A stretch of DNA of 64,000 nt, taken from assembly GCF_003003235.1 (NCBI RefSeq), contig NZ_PVUE01000001.1:248001-312000 (forward strand), in the 5' to 3' direction. Below, one piece after another: positions 45,053 to 53,819 of the stretch (position 1 is the stretch's first letter; the number at the start of each line of letters is the position of its first letter). Made by a program: the position numbers and the translations under genes. The notes below the pieces were generated by a model. That model was not told where the DNA came from, did not search any database, and worked only from the letters and a program-made list of their open reading frames with translations. This DNA comes from Antricoccus suffuscus. Its GTDB lineage: Bacteria; Actinomycetota; Actinomycetes; Mycobacteriales; Antricoccaceae.

Positions 45053-45832
45053 TCAGGTGTTCTGCGCGATCATGCCGCCGTCGACCGGGATGATCGCTCC
45101 GTTGAGGTACGACGCCGCGGGGAGCACCAGCGACAGCGTGATCTGGGCGACCTCTTCGGGGTCGCCGTACCGGCGCAGCGGCACCCGGCGGCGGGCGAAC
45201 TTGTTCTTCGCCTCGTCGTTGATCCCTGCGGTCATGCCCGTGCGGATCGGTCCCGGGCAGATGCAGTTGACGGTCACCCCGCGGTCGCCGTACTCCAGGG
45301 CGAGCGAGCGGGTCAGTCCGGTGACTCCGGTCTTAGACGCCGTGTAGGGGCTCATGCCCTTGGTCGCGCCAAGTCCTTCTGTGGAGGCGATGTTGACGAT
45401 CCGGCCATCCGCGTTGCGCACGAGGTCGTCATGACAGGCGCGGACGAGCTTGGCCTGGGCGGTGATGTTGACGGCGAAGCTCTTGATCCAGTTCTCTTCC
45501 CAGTGATCGTCGGTGATCACGCCAGGAAGGCTGATGCCCGCGTTGTTGATTAGGATGTCAATCGGCCCGAGGTCCCCGCGGACCTGATCGACGAGGCCTG
45601 GAATCGCGTCGCCGTCGGCAAGATCGGCGACGTATCCCTTCGCCGTACCGCCGGCATCGGTGATCTCGCGGACTACGGACTCGACGCCCTCGGAGTTGCG
45701 GTCGACCACGGCGACCTTCGCTCCTTCATCGGCGAACAGGTGGCTGGTCGCGCGGCCCATCCCTGACGCGGCCCCGGTGACGATCGCTACGCGACCATCG
45801 ATTGAACGGCTCAGTGTGCTTAGTCTCGACAT
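45053..45832 (-). CDS. Short-chain dehydrogenase/reductase
   Basis: A 259-residue classical SDR. The cofactor loop is IVTGAASGMGRATSHLF with VVDRNSEGVE placing Asp for NAD preference, ILINNAGISLPG follows, and the active site is Ser in VNIASTEGLG with YTASKTG (Tyr and Lys). The substrate is an alcohol or ketone of unknown type. It lies 21 bp downstream of a second SDR gene on the same strand. Confidence 0.92.
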   Translation of the reverse strand: MSRLSTLSRSIDGRVAIVTGAASGMGRATSHLFADEGAKVAVVDRNSEGVESVVREITDAGGTAKGYVADLADGDAIPGLVDQVRGDLGPIDILINNAGISLPGVITDDHWEENWIKSFAVNITAQAKLVRACHDDLVRNADGRIVNIASTEGLGATKGMSPYTASKTGVTGLTRSLALEYGDRGVTVNCICPGPIRTGMTAGINDEAKNKFARRRVPLRRYGDPEEVAQITLSLVLPAASYLNGAIIPVDGGMIAQNT

Positions 45833-45853
45833 ATTCGGACACTAGCGCACCGG

Positions 45854-46621
45854 CTAGTTGGGCGGCTCGTAGCGGCCGTCGATCGCGGTCCACCCGCCGT
45901 CGACGTACAGCACGCTGCCGGTCACGAACGACGACGCGTCGCTACACAGATACACTGCCGCGCCGGCCATCTCGTCGGCCCGCGCCCATCTGCCGAGCGC
46001 GCTCTTGGTCGCGTATGCGTCGTACCACTCCTTGTTGTCGCGGATCTGTTGCGTCAGGGGCGTTTCGACGACTCCTGGGGCGATCGCGTTGAGGCGTACG
46101 CCGGACGGGCCGAACTCGGCGGCCGCCGTCCGTAACAGCTGCACCAGGCCGGCCTTGGTTGCGGCGTACACCGACTGGCCGGGCTCCACGGCGACGGCGC
46201 GGATGGACGAGAAGCCGACGATCGAGCCGCGACCGCGTGCGGCCATGACCTTGCCGAACTCGCGAATGAGGTTGAACGACGCGCGCATATTGAGTGACAC
46301 CACGCGGTCGAACTCGTCGACGCTGTAGTCGGCTATCCGTTTGCGGACGTTGGTAGCCGCGGTGAACACCAGCGCGTCGACGGCGCCCAGATTCCTTGCC
46401 GCAGTGGCAATCGCGGCCTCATCGAGTACGTCGAGCTCGTACGACGTGAGCCGGTCGCCAAGCGCGCACGTATGCGCGGCAGCGTCGGCATCGCGATCCG
46501 CGACAGTCACCCTCGCGCCGTGCGCCGACAGGGCCAGTGCGCACTCGCGGCCGATTCCGCTGCCGCCACCGATGACGACCGCGTGCCGGCCACTCATGTC
46601 AAACAACCTGCCGTAGTCCAT
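45854..46621 (-). CDS. Short-chain dehydrogenase/reductase
   Basis: ATG 46621 follows GGGAGAG; 255 residues. The cofactor loop is VIGGGSGIGRECALAL with VADRDADAAA, and the active site has Ser in GFSSIRAVA and YAATKAGLVQL. The usual NNAG motif is replaced by VFTAATNV, a less common variant. Together with the downstream SDR it forms a two-gene unit. The unit is separated from the GntR operon, which has the same direction, only by the repeat-bracketed endonuclease gene. Confidence 0.9.
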   Translation of the reverse strand: MDYGRLFDMSGRHAVVIGGGSGIGRECALALSAHGARVTVADRDADAAAHTCALGDRLTSYELDVLDEAAIATAARNLGAVDALVFTAATNVRKRIADYSVDEFDRVVSLNMRASFNLIREFGKVMAARGRGSIVGFSSIRAVAVEPGQSVYAATKAGLVQLLRTAAAEFGPSGVRLNAIAPGVVETPLTQQIRDNKEWYDAYATKSALGRWARADEMAGAAVYLCSDASSFVTGSVLYVDGGWTAIDGRYEPPN

Positions 46622-46639
46622 CAACTCTCCCTATTAGGT

Positions 46640-46688
46640 GTTAGCGGGAGAGTTTGGTGCGCTGAGCGCACCAAATCTTCCAGCTAAG
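46640..46688. repeat. 49-bp palindromic repeat, copy 1
   Basis: It starts GTTAGCGGGAGAG, has the perfect stem TTTGGTGCGC-TGA-GCGCACCAAA in the middle and ends CCAGCTAAG; the outer parts are also partly complementary (TTAGC with GCTAA, GGA with TCC). It matches copy 2 at 47551 in 46 of 49 positions, in the same orientation. It lies 7 bp beyond the stop of the DUF559 gene. Confidence 0.9.
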
Positions 46689-46695
46689 TCTCAGA

Positions 46696-47517
46696 CTAGG
46701 GGCATTTGCGGCAACGCACGAACGACCCCGCCCAACCCAGCTGGATGAGCTGACCGACTACTTCAACCGCGACGCCGCACGGTTCCACGAAAATCTCCTC
46801 GGGCCCGTAGCGCAATGTCGGATGACCGGCGCGCACGTTGCGGTTGTCGCGAGCCCGGTCCCGAAATGCATCGGCATGCCAACGCCGCCCATCAACTTCA
46901 ACGACGAGCCCGCAATCCTCGTACAGATTGTCGACCCATTCCCGTTCACTCCCGGCATGAGCTTGCCGGTGCGCGGTCGGTAAGCCGTGCGGTCGTTCGA
47001 CCCGATTGACGTAGTCGAGTTCGATCACGCTGTGTACGCCGGCGCCGACGTCATCGAGCAACTTCTCAATCAACTCGCGGTGTGGCATTCGTTGGCGGCG
47101 AGAAAGAGCTTCCTTTAACCGCGCTGGTGTCGTGAGCCGACGCTGAGCAACGACGGTCACCCACCCGACGATCTCGCGCGGCGTGGCTGTGCTGCACAAA
47201 TCCAGCACCGTGTCCTCGACTCCTACGCACCGCAGCCCACTTCGGGTGCGGTGTCGACGTACCGTCGGATCGACGCGGATGTACGACGCGTACTTCCGGG
47301 CGGTCACGCGCTGATGATGCGGGACCATCAGCTCGATCGGAAATCCAGGCTCATCCGCGAAGTCCTGGAGGTACGCCGCGGCATGCCCCGAGATGAGCGC
47401 CTCGCTACCTCCAACGATGAAAGCCGACCACGCGAGCGCTGACCAGGGAGGCGTCGCGGTGCCGGTCCAAAACATGCCCCGATCGATCGCGAACCGCTGG
47501 CAGGGTGCTTGCCGCAA
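46696..47517 (-). CDS. DUF559 / Vsr-like endonuclease domain protein
   Basis: From the TTG at 47517 the protein has 273 residues; an ATG at 47475 (MFWTGTATPPW) is the alternative. The first 170 residues resemble the AbiEi-type DNA-binding and wing region common in actinobacterial proteins of this class. The C-terminal 100 residues carry a PD-(D/E)xK nuclease core of Vsr/DUF559 type: WVDNLYEDCGLVVEVDGRRW, then HADAFRDRARDNRNV and TLRYGPEEI. The gene is bracketed by two copies of a 49-bp palindromic repeat and interrupts an otherwise catabolic gene order. Its biological role is not established. Confidence 0.8.
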   Translation of the reverse strand: MRQAPCQRFAIDRGMFWTGTATPPWSALAWSAFIVGGSEALISGHAAAYLQDFADEPGFPIELMVPHHQRVTARKYASYIRVDPTVRRHRTRSGLRCVGVEDTVLDLCSTATPREIVGWVTVVAQRRLTTPARLKEALSRRQRMPHRELIEKLLDDVGAGVHSVIELDYVNRVERPHGLPTAHRQAHAGSEREWVDNLYEDCGLVVEVDGRRWHADAFRDRARDNRNVRAGHPTLRYGPEEIFVEPCGVAVEVVGQLIQLGWAGSFVRCRKCP

Positions 47518-47550
47518 ATCTGTGGATAGCGCGAAAGGCTGTGGACGGCG

Positions 47551-47599
47551 GTTAGCGGGAAAGTTTGGTGCGCTGAGCGCATCAAGTCTTCCAGCTAAG
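47551..47599. repeat. 49-bp palindromic repeat, copy 2
   Basis: It has the same orientation as copy 1 with three substitutions (at 47561, 47582 and 47586), two of which weaken the central stem. It lies 14 bp beyond the GntR stop and 33 bp upstream of the TTG start of the DUF559 gene. The distance between the two copies is 911 bp from start to start. Confidence 0.9.
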
Positions 47600-47613
47600 G
47601 CGGCGTACGACGA

Positions 47614-48243
47614 CTAGCCGACGATTTCCTTGCTGTAGATCTCAAGGCGCAGGTTGCGCGCGGTTTCCATGTGCGCCCCGGCGAGTTCGGCCGCGCGCAC
47701 GTGATCGCGCGCCTCGATCGCCGCGATGATTGCCTCGTGCTCGGCGAGCGCCTCGTCCCAGCGACCGGCGGAGGAAAGCGTGGTCGCCGGGTAACGGGTG
47801 AGGTGGTTGTTGAGCCGGGTCAGCAGGTCGACGATGGTGCCGTTGTGGCTCGCCGCCCAGATCGTCTCGTGCACATTGCGGTTTGCCGCGGCCATCGCGT
47901 GCGGGTCGCTCGGCGAGACCCTGGCCATCGCGGACTGCGCGGCCTTGATTCGCATCAGGTCCAGTTCGGTACGCCGCTGCGCTGCCGCTCCACTCGCCGT
48001 GGCCTCGAGGGTGATCCGCACTTCGTAGATCTCCAGAATTTCCTCTGGGCTGCGGGTGCGCACGCACATCCCGCGCGATCCGCGTTCGACGAGCCCATCT
48101 TGTTCGAGCCGGCGTAGAGCCTCGCGGATCGGCGTACGGCTCGTTCCGTAGCGTTCGGCGAGCGAGACCTCGACGAGCGCCGTACCGGGTGCGAACTCGC
48201 CTTCGACGATCTCTGCGCGTAAGCGTTCGTATGCGTCCGGCAT
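47614..48243 (-). CDS. GntR-family regulator with FCD domain
   Basis: ATG 48243 follows GGAGG by 7 bp; 209 residues. Residues about 1-65 are the winged helix (YERLRAEIVEGEFAPGTALV, then YGTSRTPIREALRRLEQDGL), and the rest is an FCD ligand domain with metal-type ligands in NRNVHETIWAASH and AEHEAIIAAIEARDH. FCD proteins usually bind carboxylic acids. It follows the flavoprotein gene by 31 bp, so it is the last gene of the operon it probably regulates. Confidence 0.93.
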   Translation of the reverse strand: MPDAYERLRAEIVEGEFAPGTALVEVSLAERYGTSRTPIREALRRLEQDGLVERGSRGMCVRTRSPEEILEIYEVRITLEATASGAAAQRRTELDLMRIKAAQSAMARVSPSDPHAMAAANRNVHETIWAASHNGTIVDLLTRLNNHLTRYPATTLSSAGRWDEALAEHEAIIAAIEARDHVRAAELAGAHMETARNLRLEIYSKEIVG

Positions 48244-48274
48244 TCCGGTACCTCCGTCTATTCGGGTGTGGCGG

Positions 48275-49768
48275 TTATCCGGAGACTTTGTTGAGCGCGG
48301 TGAGCGCCGCGTGCTCCCCAGCAAGTCGCCCAAACACTGCCCCGGAGGTCAGACCCGAACCACCGGGGTAGTTGCCTGAGAATAGCCCGCCGACCATCTC
48401 GCCGGCCGCATACAGGCCGCGAATGGACGAGCCGTCACGATCAAGAACGTTGGCCGTGTCGTCGACGTGTACGCCGCCGAAGGTGAACGTCACGCCGCAG
48501 CCGACGGCGTACCCGTAGTACGGCGGGGTCTGCAGCGCCATCGCCCAGTTGGACTTGGGCGGCATGACCTGCGCGGCGCGCCCGTCGAAGACCGCCGGGT
48601 CGAACGGTTTGTCGATGATCGAGGCGTTGAAAGCGTCCACGGTCTCGACGAGCCCGTCGGGATCGATGCCGAGCTTTGTGGCCAGCTCGGGCAGGCTGTC
48701 GGCGACCGCGTCGGAGATCGGTGTCGAGTCGTACTCTTCCTTGCGCAGCAGCGGCCGGGTTGTCGCGTCGAATAGCTGAAAGGCGCGGCCTTCCGGCTGC
48801 GCCAGGATCTCCTTGCCGTACTTCGCGTAGGTGTAGTTGCGGAAGTCGGCGCCCTCGTCAACGAAGCGCTCACCGGCGGTGTTGACGACAATCCCGATCG
48901 GGTAGCTCTGTCGGGTCAGCTGGTTAGTCAGCTCACGGTTGCCGCCCTGTGGCGGTGCTCCGGCGTCCCACGCGACGCTGTGACATGAGGTCCAGTCGCC
49001 GTACGGCGCCGCGCCCGCCGCCAGCGCCAATTCGAGTACGTCGCCGGTGTTTGTCGGGCAGCCACGCACCATCGCCGCGCCCCAGCCGGCCCCTAGGTAC
49101 TTCTCGCGGCGTTCAGGGCTCGACTCGAAGCCGCCTGCGGCGAGGACGATCGCGCCGGCGTATACCTGCGTAGCCTTGCCGTCGCCAAACCGGTAGTTGA
49201 CCATTGGCTGGCCGGTCAGGGAGAAGCCCGTGACGTCCGCGCCGTACCGGATCTCGACCCCGGCGGCGCGCGCGGCCGCGGTGTGCCGGGCGATCAGGCC
49301 CTTGCCGCCGCTGACGGTGCCGACGTACAGGCCGCCGGAGAAGACCCACTTGCCTCCAGAGAGGTAGGACTGTCGTTCATACATCAGGCGCCACTGCAGA
49401 CCGCGGCCCGCGAGCCAGCGCACCGTGTCCGCAGATCGGCTGACCAGTACGTCGGTCAGTAACGGGTCGCAGCGGCCCTCGGTGACTCGCTCCATGTCAT
49501 GGCGGAAGTCCGCCACGGTGTACGGCGGAAGCACCGAGTCGGAGAGCCGCTCAGTAGTTATCTCGTCGTCGAAGAGGTCCACCACGTCGTCGAGACTGTC
49601 TATCGCGAAGCGAAAGGCGCCCGCAGTGTAGAAGGAATTGCCCCCGGCTTCGGTTTCGGGCGCGCGTTCGAGCATGAGCACCGAGGCGCCTTGCTCGGCT
49701 GCGGCGTGCGCTGCGCAGAACCCCGCGTTGCCGCCGCCGATGATCACTACGTCGTAGTCGGCAGGCAT
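48275..49768 (-). CDS. FAD-dependent dehydrogenase (tricarballylate dehydrogenase/fumarate reductase flavoprotein type)
   Basis: ATG 49768 shares a base with the previous stop (TAATG) and follows GGAGG; 497 residues. DYDVVIIGGGNAGFCAAHAA is the FAD loop, AIVLAAGGFESSP and GLYAAGEMVGGLFSGNYPGG are the second and third FAD blocks. The layout is that of TcuA, fumarate reductase flavoproteins and ketosteroid dehydrogenases. In a GntR/FCD-controlled operon with a beta-hydroxyacid dehydrogenase and aldehyde dehydrogenase, a carboxylic acid substrate is more likely than a steroid. Confidence 0.85.
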   Translation of the reverse strand: MPADYDVVIIGGGNAGFCAAHAAAEQGASVLMLERAPETEAGGNSFYTAGAFRFAIDSLDDVVDLFDDEITTERLSDSVLPPYTVADFRHDMERVTEGRCDPLLTDVLVSRSADTVRWLAGRGLQWRLMYERQSYLSGGKWVFSGGLYVGTVSGGKGLIARHTAAARAAGVEIRYGADVTGFSLTGQPMVNYRFGDGKATQVYAGAIVLAAGGFESSPERREKYLGAGWGAAMVRGCPTNTGDVLELALAAGAAPYGDWTSCHSVAWDAGAPPQGGNRELTNQLTRQSYPIGIVVNTAGERFVDEGADFRNYTYAKYGKEILAQPEGRAFQLFDATTRPLLRKEEYDSTPISDAVADSLPELATKLGIDPDGLVETVDAFNASIIDKPFDPAVFDGRAAQVMPPKSNWAMALQTPPYYGYAVGCGVTFTFGGVHVDDTANVLDRDGSSIRGLYAAGEMVGGLFSGNYPGGSGLTSGAVFGRLAGEHAALTALNKVSG

Positions 49769-50679
49769 TAGTGATCCTCCGCCGTCGGCTTGGCGGACAT
49801 CGGGCGGTCGGTCCACCGCTCCCAGAGGGTCGCGATCGATGAGTAGTCGAGACGTCCTAGGCCTTCGCTCATGGCGAGTTCGTAGACCGTGTGCGCGGCC
49901 TGTGTGGCAAACAGCGGTACGCCGGTCTCCTGCGCGAGGGTGAGGGCCAGCGTCGAGTCCTTGCGGGCCGCGTCGGTCGGCATCCCGCCGGCATAGTCAC
50001 CATTCATGATTCGCTCGGCGAACCGGTAGGTCAGCGGCCGGGTCAAGCCGGCGTCCGGGCCGCTGAGCAGGTCGACTAGTGCCTGCGCCTCGACACCGGT
50101 CGCCGACGCGAGCGCCCCCGCCTCAACGAGGATGACCATTACGGCATGCGCGACCGCGTTGTTGATGACCTTCGCGGCCATCCCGCTGCCGAGCGCGCCG
50201 AACCTCTTCACGGTGGGCGCCAAGGCATCCAGTACGCGGCTCGCTTTCTCGATGTGCTCGTCCGCGCCGCCGACCAGCAAGGTCGACGTACCTTGCGCCA
50301 TCTGCGCGACGCCGGACAGGATTGCCGCGTCGATCAGGCCGACGCCGTACGTCGTACACAACTCGTTTTGGTGCGCGATGTCCTGCGGGTTGACGGTGCT
50401 TGTCTCCACGATGACGCTGCCGTCGCCCAACGCGGGCGCCAACGTGGACACGACGTGCAGTGACGACTGTGGTGTGGGCAGCGAGAGTACGACGAGACTG
50501 GATTCGGCGAGTTCGCGTACGTCGGACGCCGGCGTGATGCCGTGCTCGTCGACGGCCGCGGCGAGCCTGTCGGGGTCGAGGTCGAAGCCGAGCACCGGAC
50601 CGACGGCGGCGAGCCGCCCTGCCACAGCATGGCCCATGTTGCCCAGTCCGCAGAGCGAGACGGTCGGGATATCTGTCAC
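49768..50679 (-). CDS. NAD(P)-dependent beta-hydroxyacid dehydrogenase family oxidoreductase
   Basis: A 303-residue member of the 3-hydroxyisobutyrate/tartronate semialdehyde reductase family. VSLCGLGNMGHAVAGRLA is the nucleotide-binding loop, DAAILSGVAQMAQGTSTLLV the substrate region, and GSGMAAKVINNAVAHAV contains the catalytic Lys and following Asn. It interconverts a beta-hydroxyacid and a semialdehyde, which could then go to the aldehyde dehydrogenase encoded upstream in the same operon. Its stop overlaps the flavoprotein start by one base. Confidence 0.9.
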   Translation of the reverse strand: MTDIPTVSLCGLGNMGHAVAGRLAAVGPVLGFDLDPDRLAAAVDEHGITPASDVRELAESSLVVLSLPTPQSSLHVVSTLAPALGDGSVIVETSTVNPQDIAHQNELCTTYGVGLIDAAILSGVAQMAQGTSTLLVGGADEHIEKASRVLDALAPTVKRFGALGSGMAAKVINNAVAHAVMVILVEAGALASATGVEAQALVDLLSGPDAGLTRPLTYRFAERIMNGDYAGGMPTDAARKDSTLALTLAQETGVPLFATQAAHTVYELAMSEGLGRLDYSSIATLWERWTDRPMSAKPTAEDH

Positions 50680-50722
50680 GAGATGACTCCTAAGAAGCGT
50701 TGGTACGAAGGAAGACTGCCGG

Positions 50723-52213
50723 TCAGGTGCGGATAGAGAACGGGTCGGCGGTCTTGCCGGACAGGTCGATCATGACGTTCTTCGTGGTCAGGTATTCCTG
50801 CAGCGCCTCGAGTCCGCGCTCGCGGCCGTAGCCGGACTGCCGGGTGCCCCCGAACGGCGCCTGCGCGGCGCTCGCGCGGTACGTGTTTACCCACACCGTG
50901 CCGGCCCGCAGCCGACGGGCGACCTTGTGCGCGCGGGTCAGGTCGTTGGTCCAGATGCCCGAGGCCAGGCCATAGTTGCTGTCGTTGGCGATCGCGATGG
51001 CCTCTTCGTCGTCCTCGAACGGGATCGCGCTGAGGACCGGACCGAAGATCTCCTCGCGCGCCAGTGGTGAGGTATTGGAGACGTCCCCAAACACGGTCGG
51101 CCGCACGAACAGGCCGTTGCCGAGCCCCGCGCCGTCCAGCGGCCCCGTCGTCGTCACGGCGTGTGCCCCGGACTCCAGTCCGCCGGCGATCACCGCCTGG
51201 ATTCGCTCGAACTGGGGCCGGTTGGCGACCGGTCCCATCTGGGTCTGCGGGTCGCGCGGGTCTCCTAGCCGGATTTCGTCGGCACGCTTCGCTACCGCGG
51301 AAACTACCTCGTCGTACACGGCGCGCTGGACGAGCAGGCGGCTGCCGGCGATGCAGGTCTGGCCGCCGGCGGCGAAGATGCCCGCGACGGCACCGGTCAC
51401 GGCGCGGTCCAGGTCGGCGTCGGCGAAGACGATGTTGGGCGACTTGCCCCCGAGCTCTAACGTCACCGGCACCAGGTTCTGGGCGGCGGCCGTCGCGATC
51501 GCTCGGCCAGTGGGCACACTGCCGGTGAAACTGATCCGATCCAGGCCGGGGTGACTGGTCAGGGCGGCTCCGGCGGCAGCGCCACCGGAGATGATATTGA
51601 TGACGCCGGCCGGAAAACCGGCTTGCTCGATGAGGTCGGCTATCGCCAGCGTGGACAGTGACGCGTGTTCCGATGGCTTGATCACCACGCAGTTGCCCGC
51701 AGCGAGGGCCGGCGCCAGTTTGTTGGCCAGCAACTGCATCGGTGAGTTCCACGCAGTGATCAGCGCGGCGACGCCGGCTGGCTCGGCCAGGGTGTAGTCG
51801 AAGGTGTCGATCGAGTCCATCGGGATCGTGCGACCGGACAGCTTGTCCGCGGCGCCGGCGAAGAACCGGTAATTGCGTGCAGCGAACCGTGCCTGGCTCG
51901 TGGTCTCGCGGACCAGCTTGCCGTTGTCGCGGGACTCGAGCAGCCCGATCTGCTCGGCGTTCTCCTCCAGAAGGTCGGCGAAGCGGTGCATCAGGGCCGC
52001 CCGTTGTACGCCGGGAGTGTCGCGCCAGGTCCCGTCGAACGCCGCGCGGGCAGCCTCGATGGCGACGTCGACGTCGGGTGCGCCGGCGTCCGGAATAGTG
52101 GCGAAGTCCTCGCCAAGGTAAGGATCGGTGACCGGCAGCTCGGCGCCGGAGGAGGCCGGCACCCGGTTGCCGTTGATGAGCATCGTCGTAGTGGGTGCAA
52201 TTGCTGAAGTCAC
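50723..52213 (-). CDS. NAD(P)-dependent aldehyde dehydrogenase
   Basis: GTG 52213 is preferred because GGAG lies 9 bp before it, giving 496 residues; ATG 52183 is an alternative. PVTLELGGKSPNIVFADADL has the general-base Glu and AAGGQTCIAGSRLLVQ the nucleophilic Cys; SFTGSVPTGRAIA is the cofactor contact. It oxidises an aldehyde or semialdehyde to the acid and is the first gene of the leftward operon. Its upstream region, shared with the CoA-transferase genes, contains a 7-bp-arm inverted repeat at 52322-52338. Confidence 0.94.
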   Translation of the reverse strand: MTSAIAPTTTMLINGNRVPASSGAELPVTDPYLGEDFATIPDAGAPDVDVAIEAARAAFDGTWRDTPGVQRAALMHRFADLLEENAEQIGLLESRDNGKLVRETTSQARFAARNYRFFAGAADKLSGRTIPMDSIDTFDYTLAEPAGVAALITAWNSPMQLLANKLAPALAAGNCVVIKPSEHASLSTLAIADLIEQAGFPAGVINIISGGAAAGAALTSHPGLDRISFTGSVPTGRAIATAAAQNLVPVTLELGGKSPNIVFADADLDRAVTGAVAGIFAAGGQTCIAGSRLLVQRAVYDEVVSAVAKRADEIRLGDPRDPQTQMGPVANRPQFERIQAVIAGGLESGAHAVTTTGPLDGAGLGNGLFVRPTVFGDVSNTSPLAREEIFGPVLSAIPFEDDEEAIAIANDSNYGLASGIWTNDLTRAHKVARRLRAGTVWVNTYRASAAQAPFGGTRQSGYGRERGLEALQEYLTTKNVMIDLSGKTADPFSIRT

Positions 52214-52321
52214 AGGGGACCGCTCCGTTCGTCGTGGGTCGAGGGCGAGGCCCACTGGGCAATGTATACCATGGCATGCGATGTGAGCGGTGGTTGGCGG
52301 ACCAGGTCCGGCGCCGCAGGT

Positions 52322-52338
52322 ACTTAGGATGCCTAAGT
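52322..52338. promoter_or_regulatory. Palindromic operator-like site in divergent region
   Basis: ACTTAGG at 52322-52328 and CCTAAGT at 52332-52338 are perfect inverted arms 3 bp apart. The site is 108 bp upstream of the aldehyde dehydrogenase and 162 bp upstream of the CoA-transferase start. A second short palindrome, GTATAC at 52264-52269, is nearer the aldehyde dehydrogenase. The GntR protein encoded at 47614-48243 is a candidate ligand. Confidence 0.55.
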
Positions 52339-52500
52339 GAATGTGAGGTCGGAAACCAACTGGCCTCTGACGAGCATCCATCCGGTAACCTTTGGCTGCG
52401 CGACCATCCGTGAGTAAGTACCGCTCAGCCGTGAGTCTGTCTGCGCAATCTGTCCCCCTCGCTTGGTACTGCGCACATCCTAATCCTGTGGAGGAAGAGC

Positions 52501-53169
52501 TTGATCGACAAGAGAGTGGCGTCCCTCGAGGACGCCGTCGCCGGAATCTCCGATGGTGCGACCATCCTGGTTGGCGGTTTCGGTGACTCGGGAGTACCGA
52601 CGGAACTCGTCGATGCGGTGCTCGACCTCGGCGTCGCAGACCTGACGATTGTCACCAACAACGGCGGGGCAGGCGACAACGGCGTCGCGGCGTTGATCCG
52701 CGAGAAGAGGGTCGCCAAGCTGATCTGTTCCTACCCCAGGACCAAGGAAGCTCATTGGTTCAAGCAGCGCTGGGCGGAGGGACAACTCGAGCTGGAACTC
52801 GTACCGCAGGGCACGATGAGCGAACGGATGCGGGCGGCCGGCGCCGGCCTCGGAGGATTCTTTACTCCCACCGGAGCGGACACCGAGTTGGCCAAGGGCA
52901 AGGAAACCCGGATGATCAACGGCCGGCTGCACGTGCTGGAAGATCCGCTTCCGGGAGATGTCTCGCTCGTGCATGCCCAGCGTGCGGATCGCTGGGGCAA
53001 CCTGACCTACCACTCGGCGGCACGTAACTTCGGACCGACGATGGTCACGGCCGGCAAGCTCAGCGTCGTACAGGTCCATGAGTTCGTCGAGCTCGGCGAC
53101 CTCGACCCCGAACACATCATCACCCCAGGCATCTTCGTCGACCGAGTAGTAAAGGTGGGGTCCAAATGA
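52501..53169 (+). CDS. 3-oxoacid CoA-transferase subunit A
   Basis: Starts at TTG 52501 after GGAGGAAGAGC; 222 residues. GATILVGGFGDSGVPTELVD and TIVTNNGGAGDNGVAALI are family I CoA-transferase alpha-subunit blocks. With the subunit B encoded next it should transfer CoA from succinyl-CoA or acetyl-CoA to a 3-oxoacid such as acetoacetate or 3-oxoadipate. The operon is divergent from the GntR-linked dehydrogenases, so the acid made there may be the acceptor. Confidence 0.92.
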   Translation: MIDKRVASLEDAVAGISDGATILVGGFGDSGVPTELVDAVLDLGVADLTIVTNNGGAGDNGVAALIREKRVAKLICSYPRTKEAHWFKQRWAEGQLELELVPQGTMSERMRAAGAGLGGFFTPTGADTELAKGKETRMINGRLHVLEDPLPGDVSLVHAQRADRWGNLTYHSAARNFGPTMVTAGKLSVVQVHEFVELGDLDPEHIITPGIFVDRVVKVGSK

Positions 53170-53816
53170 CCGCAGTGACCACTCATGGTTTCACCAAGGA
53201 AGCAATGGCCGCGCGTGTCGCGCAGGACATCCCCGATGGTTCGTATGTGAACCTTGGGATCGGCATGCCGACCACGGTCGGAGACGCACTGCCGCATGAC
53301 AAAGAAATCCTGCTGCACAGCGAAAACGGCATCCTGGGTATGGGACCGACGCCGACGCCTGAGCAGCTCGACCCTGAGCTGATCAACGCCGGTAAACAGC
53401 ACGTCACGCTGCTCACCGGTGGCTCCTACTTCCACCACACCGACTCGTTCATGATCATGCGCGGGGGGCACCTCGACATCTCCGTGCTCGGCGGATTCGA
53501 GGTTTCGGAGTACGGCGACCTGGCGAACTGGTCGACCGGCGACCCCACGGTTGCGCCCGCCGTTGGAGGGGCGATGGATCTCGCGGTGGGAGCCAAAAGC
53601 GTCTTCGCGATCATGTCGCACACGACCAAGGACGGTAAGCCAAAGGTCGTCCGCGAATGCAGCTATCCGCTGACCGCGGGACGCGTCGTCGATCGCATCT
53701 ACACCGACCTCGCAGTCATGGCGGTCGAAGAGGACGGGCTGCACGTCGTCGAGCTCGCACCCGGGGTCACTAAAGACGAGCTGCAGTCGGCCACCGAGCC
53801 GAAACTGCACTTCTAG
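53166..53816 (+). CDS. 3-oxoacid CoA-transferase subunit B
   Basis: A 216-residue partner overlapping subunit A by four bases. YVNLGIGMPTTVGDAL and LLHSENGILGMGPTPTPEQ are diagnostic; the Glu of HSENG is the covalent catalytic residue in this family. LTAGRVVDRIYTDLAVM lies near the end. It converges on the decayed monooxygenase gene with only 3 bp between them. Confidence 0.94.
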   Translation: MTAVTTHGFTKEAMAARVAQDIPDGSYVNLGIGMPTTVGDALPHDKEILLHSENGILGMGPTPTPEQLDPELINAGKQHVTLLTGGSYFHHTDSFMIMRGGHLDISVLGGFEVSEYGDLANWSTGDPTVAPAVGGAMDLAVGAKSVFAIMSHTTKDGKPKVVRECSYPLTAGRVVDRIYTDLAVMAVEEDGLHVVELAPGVTKDELQSATEPKLHF

Positions 53817-53819
53817 TCG

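Noticed and set aside
47521-47550. DnaA-box-like TGTGGATAG near the DUF559 gene start
   Set aside because: Single imperfect copy without clustering or an A+T-rich element; no sign of a replication origin.
50676-52277. Very long second open frame on the same strand as the aldehyde dehydrogenase
   Set aside because: It overlaps the clearly homologous aldehyde dehydrogenase frame and has an Arg/Gly-rich composition typical of out-of-frame reading in high-GC DNA.
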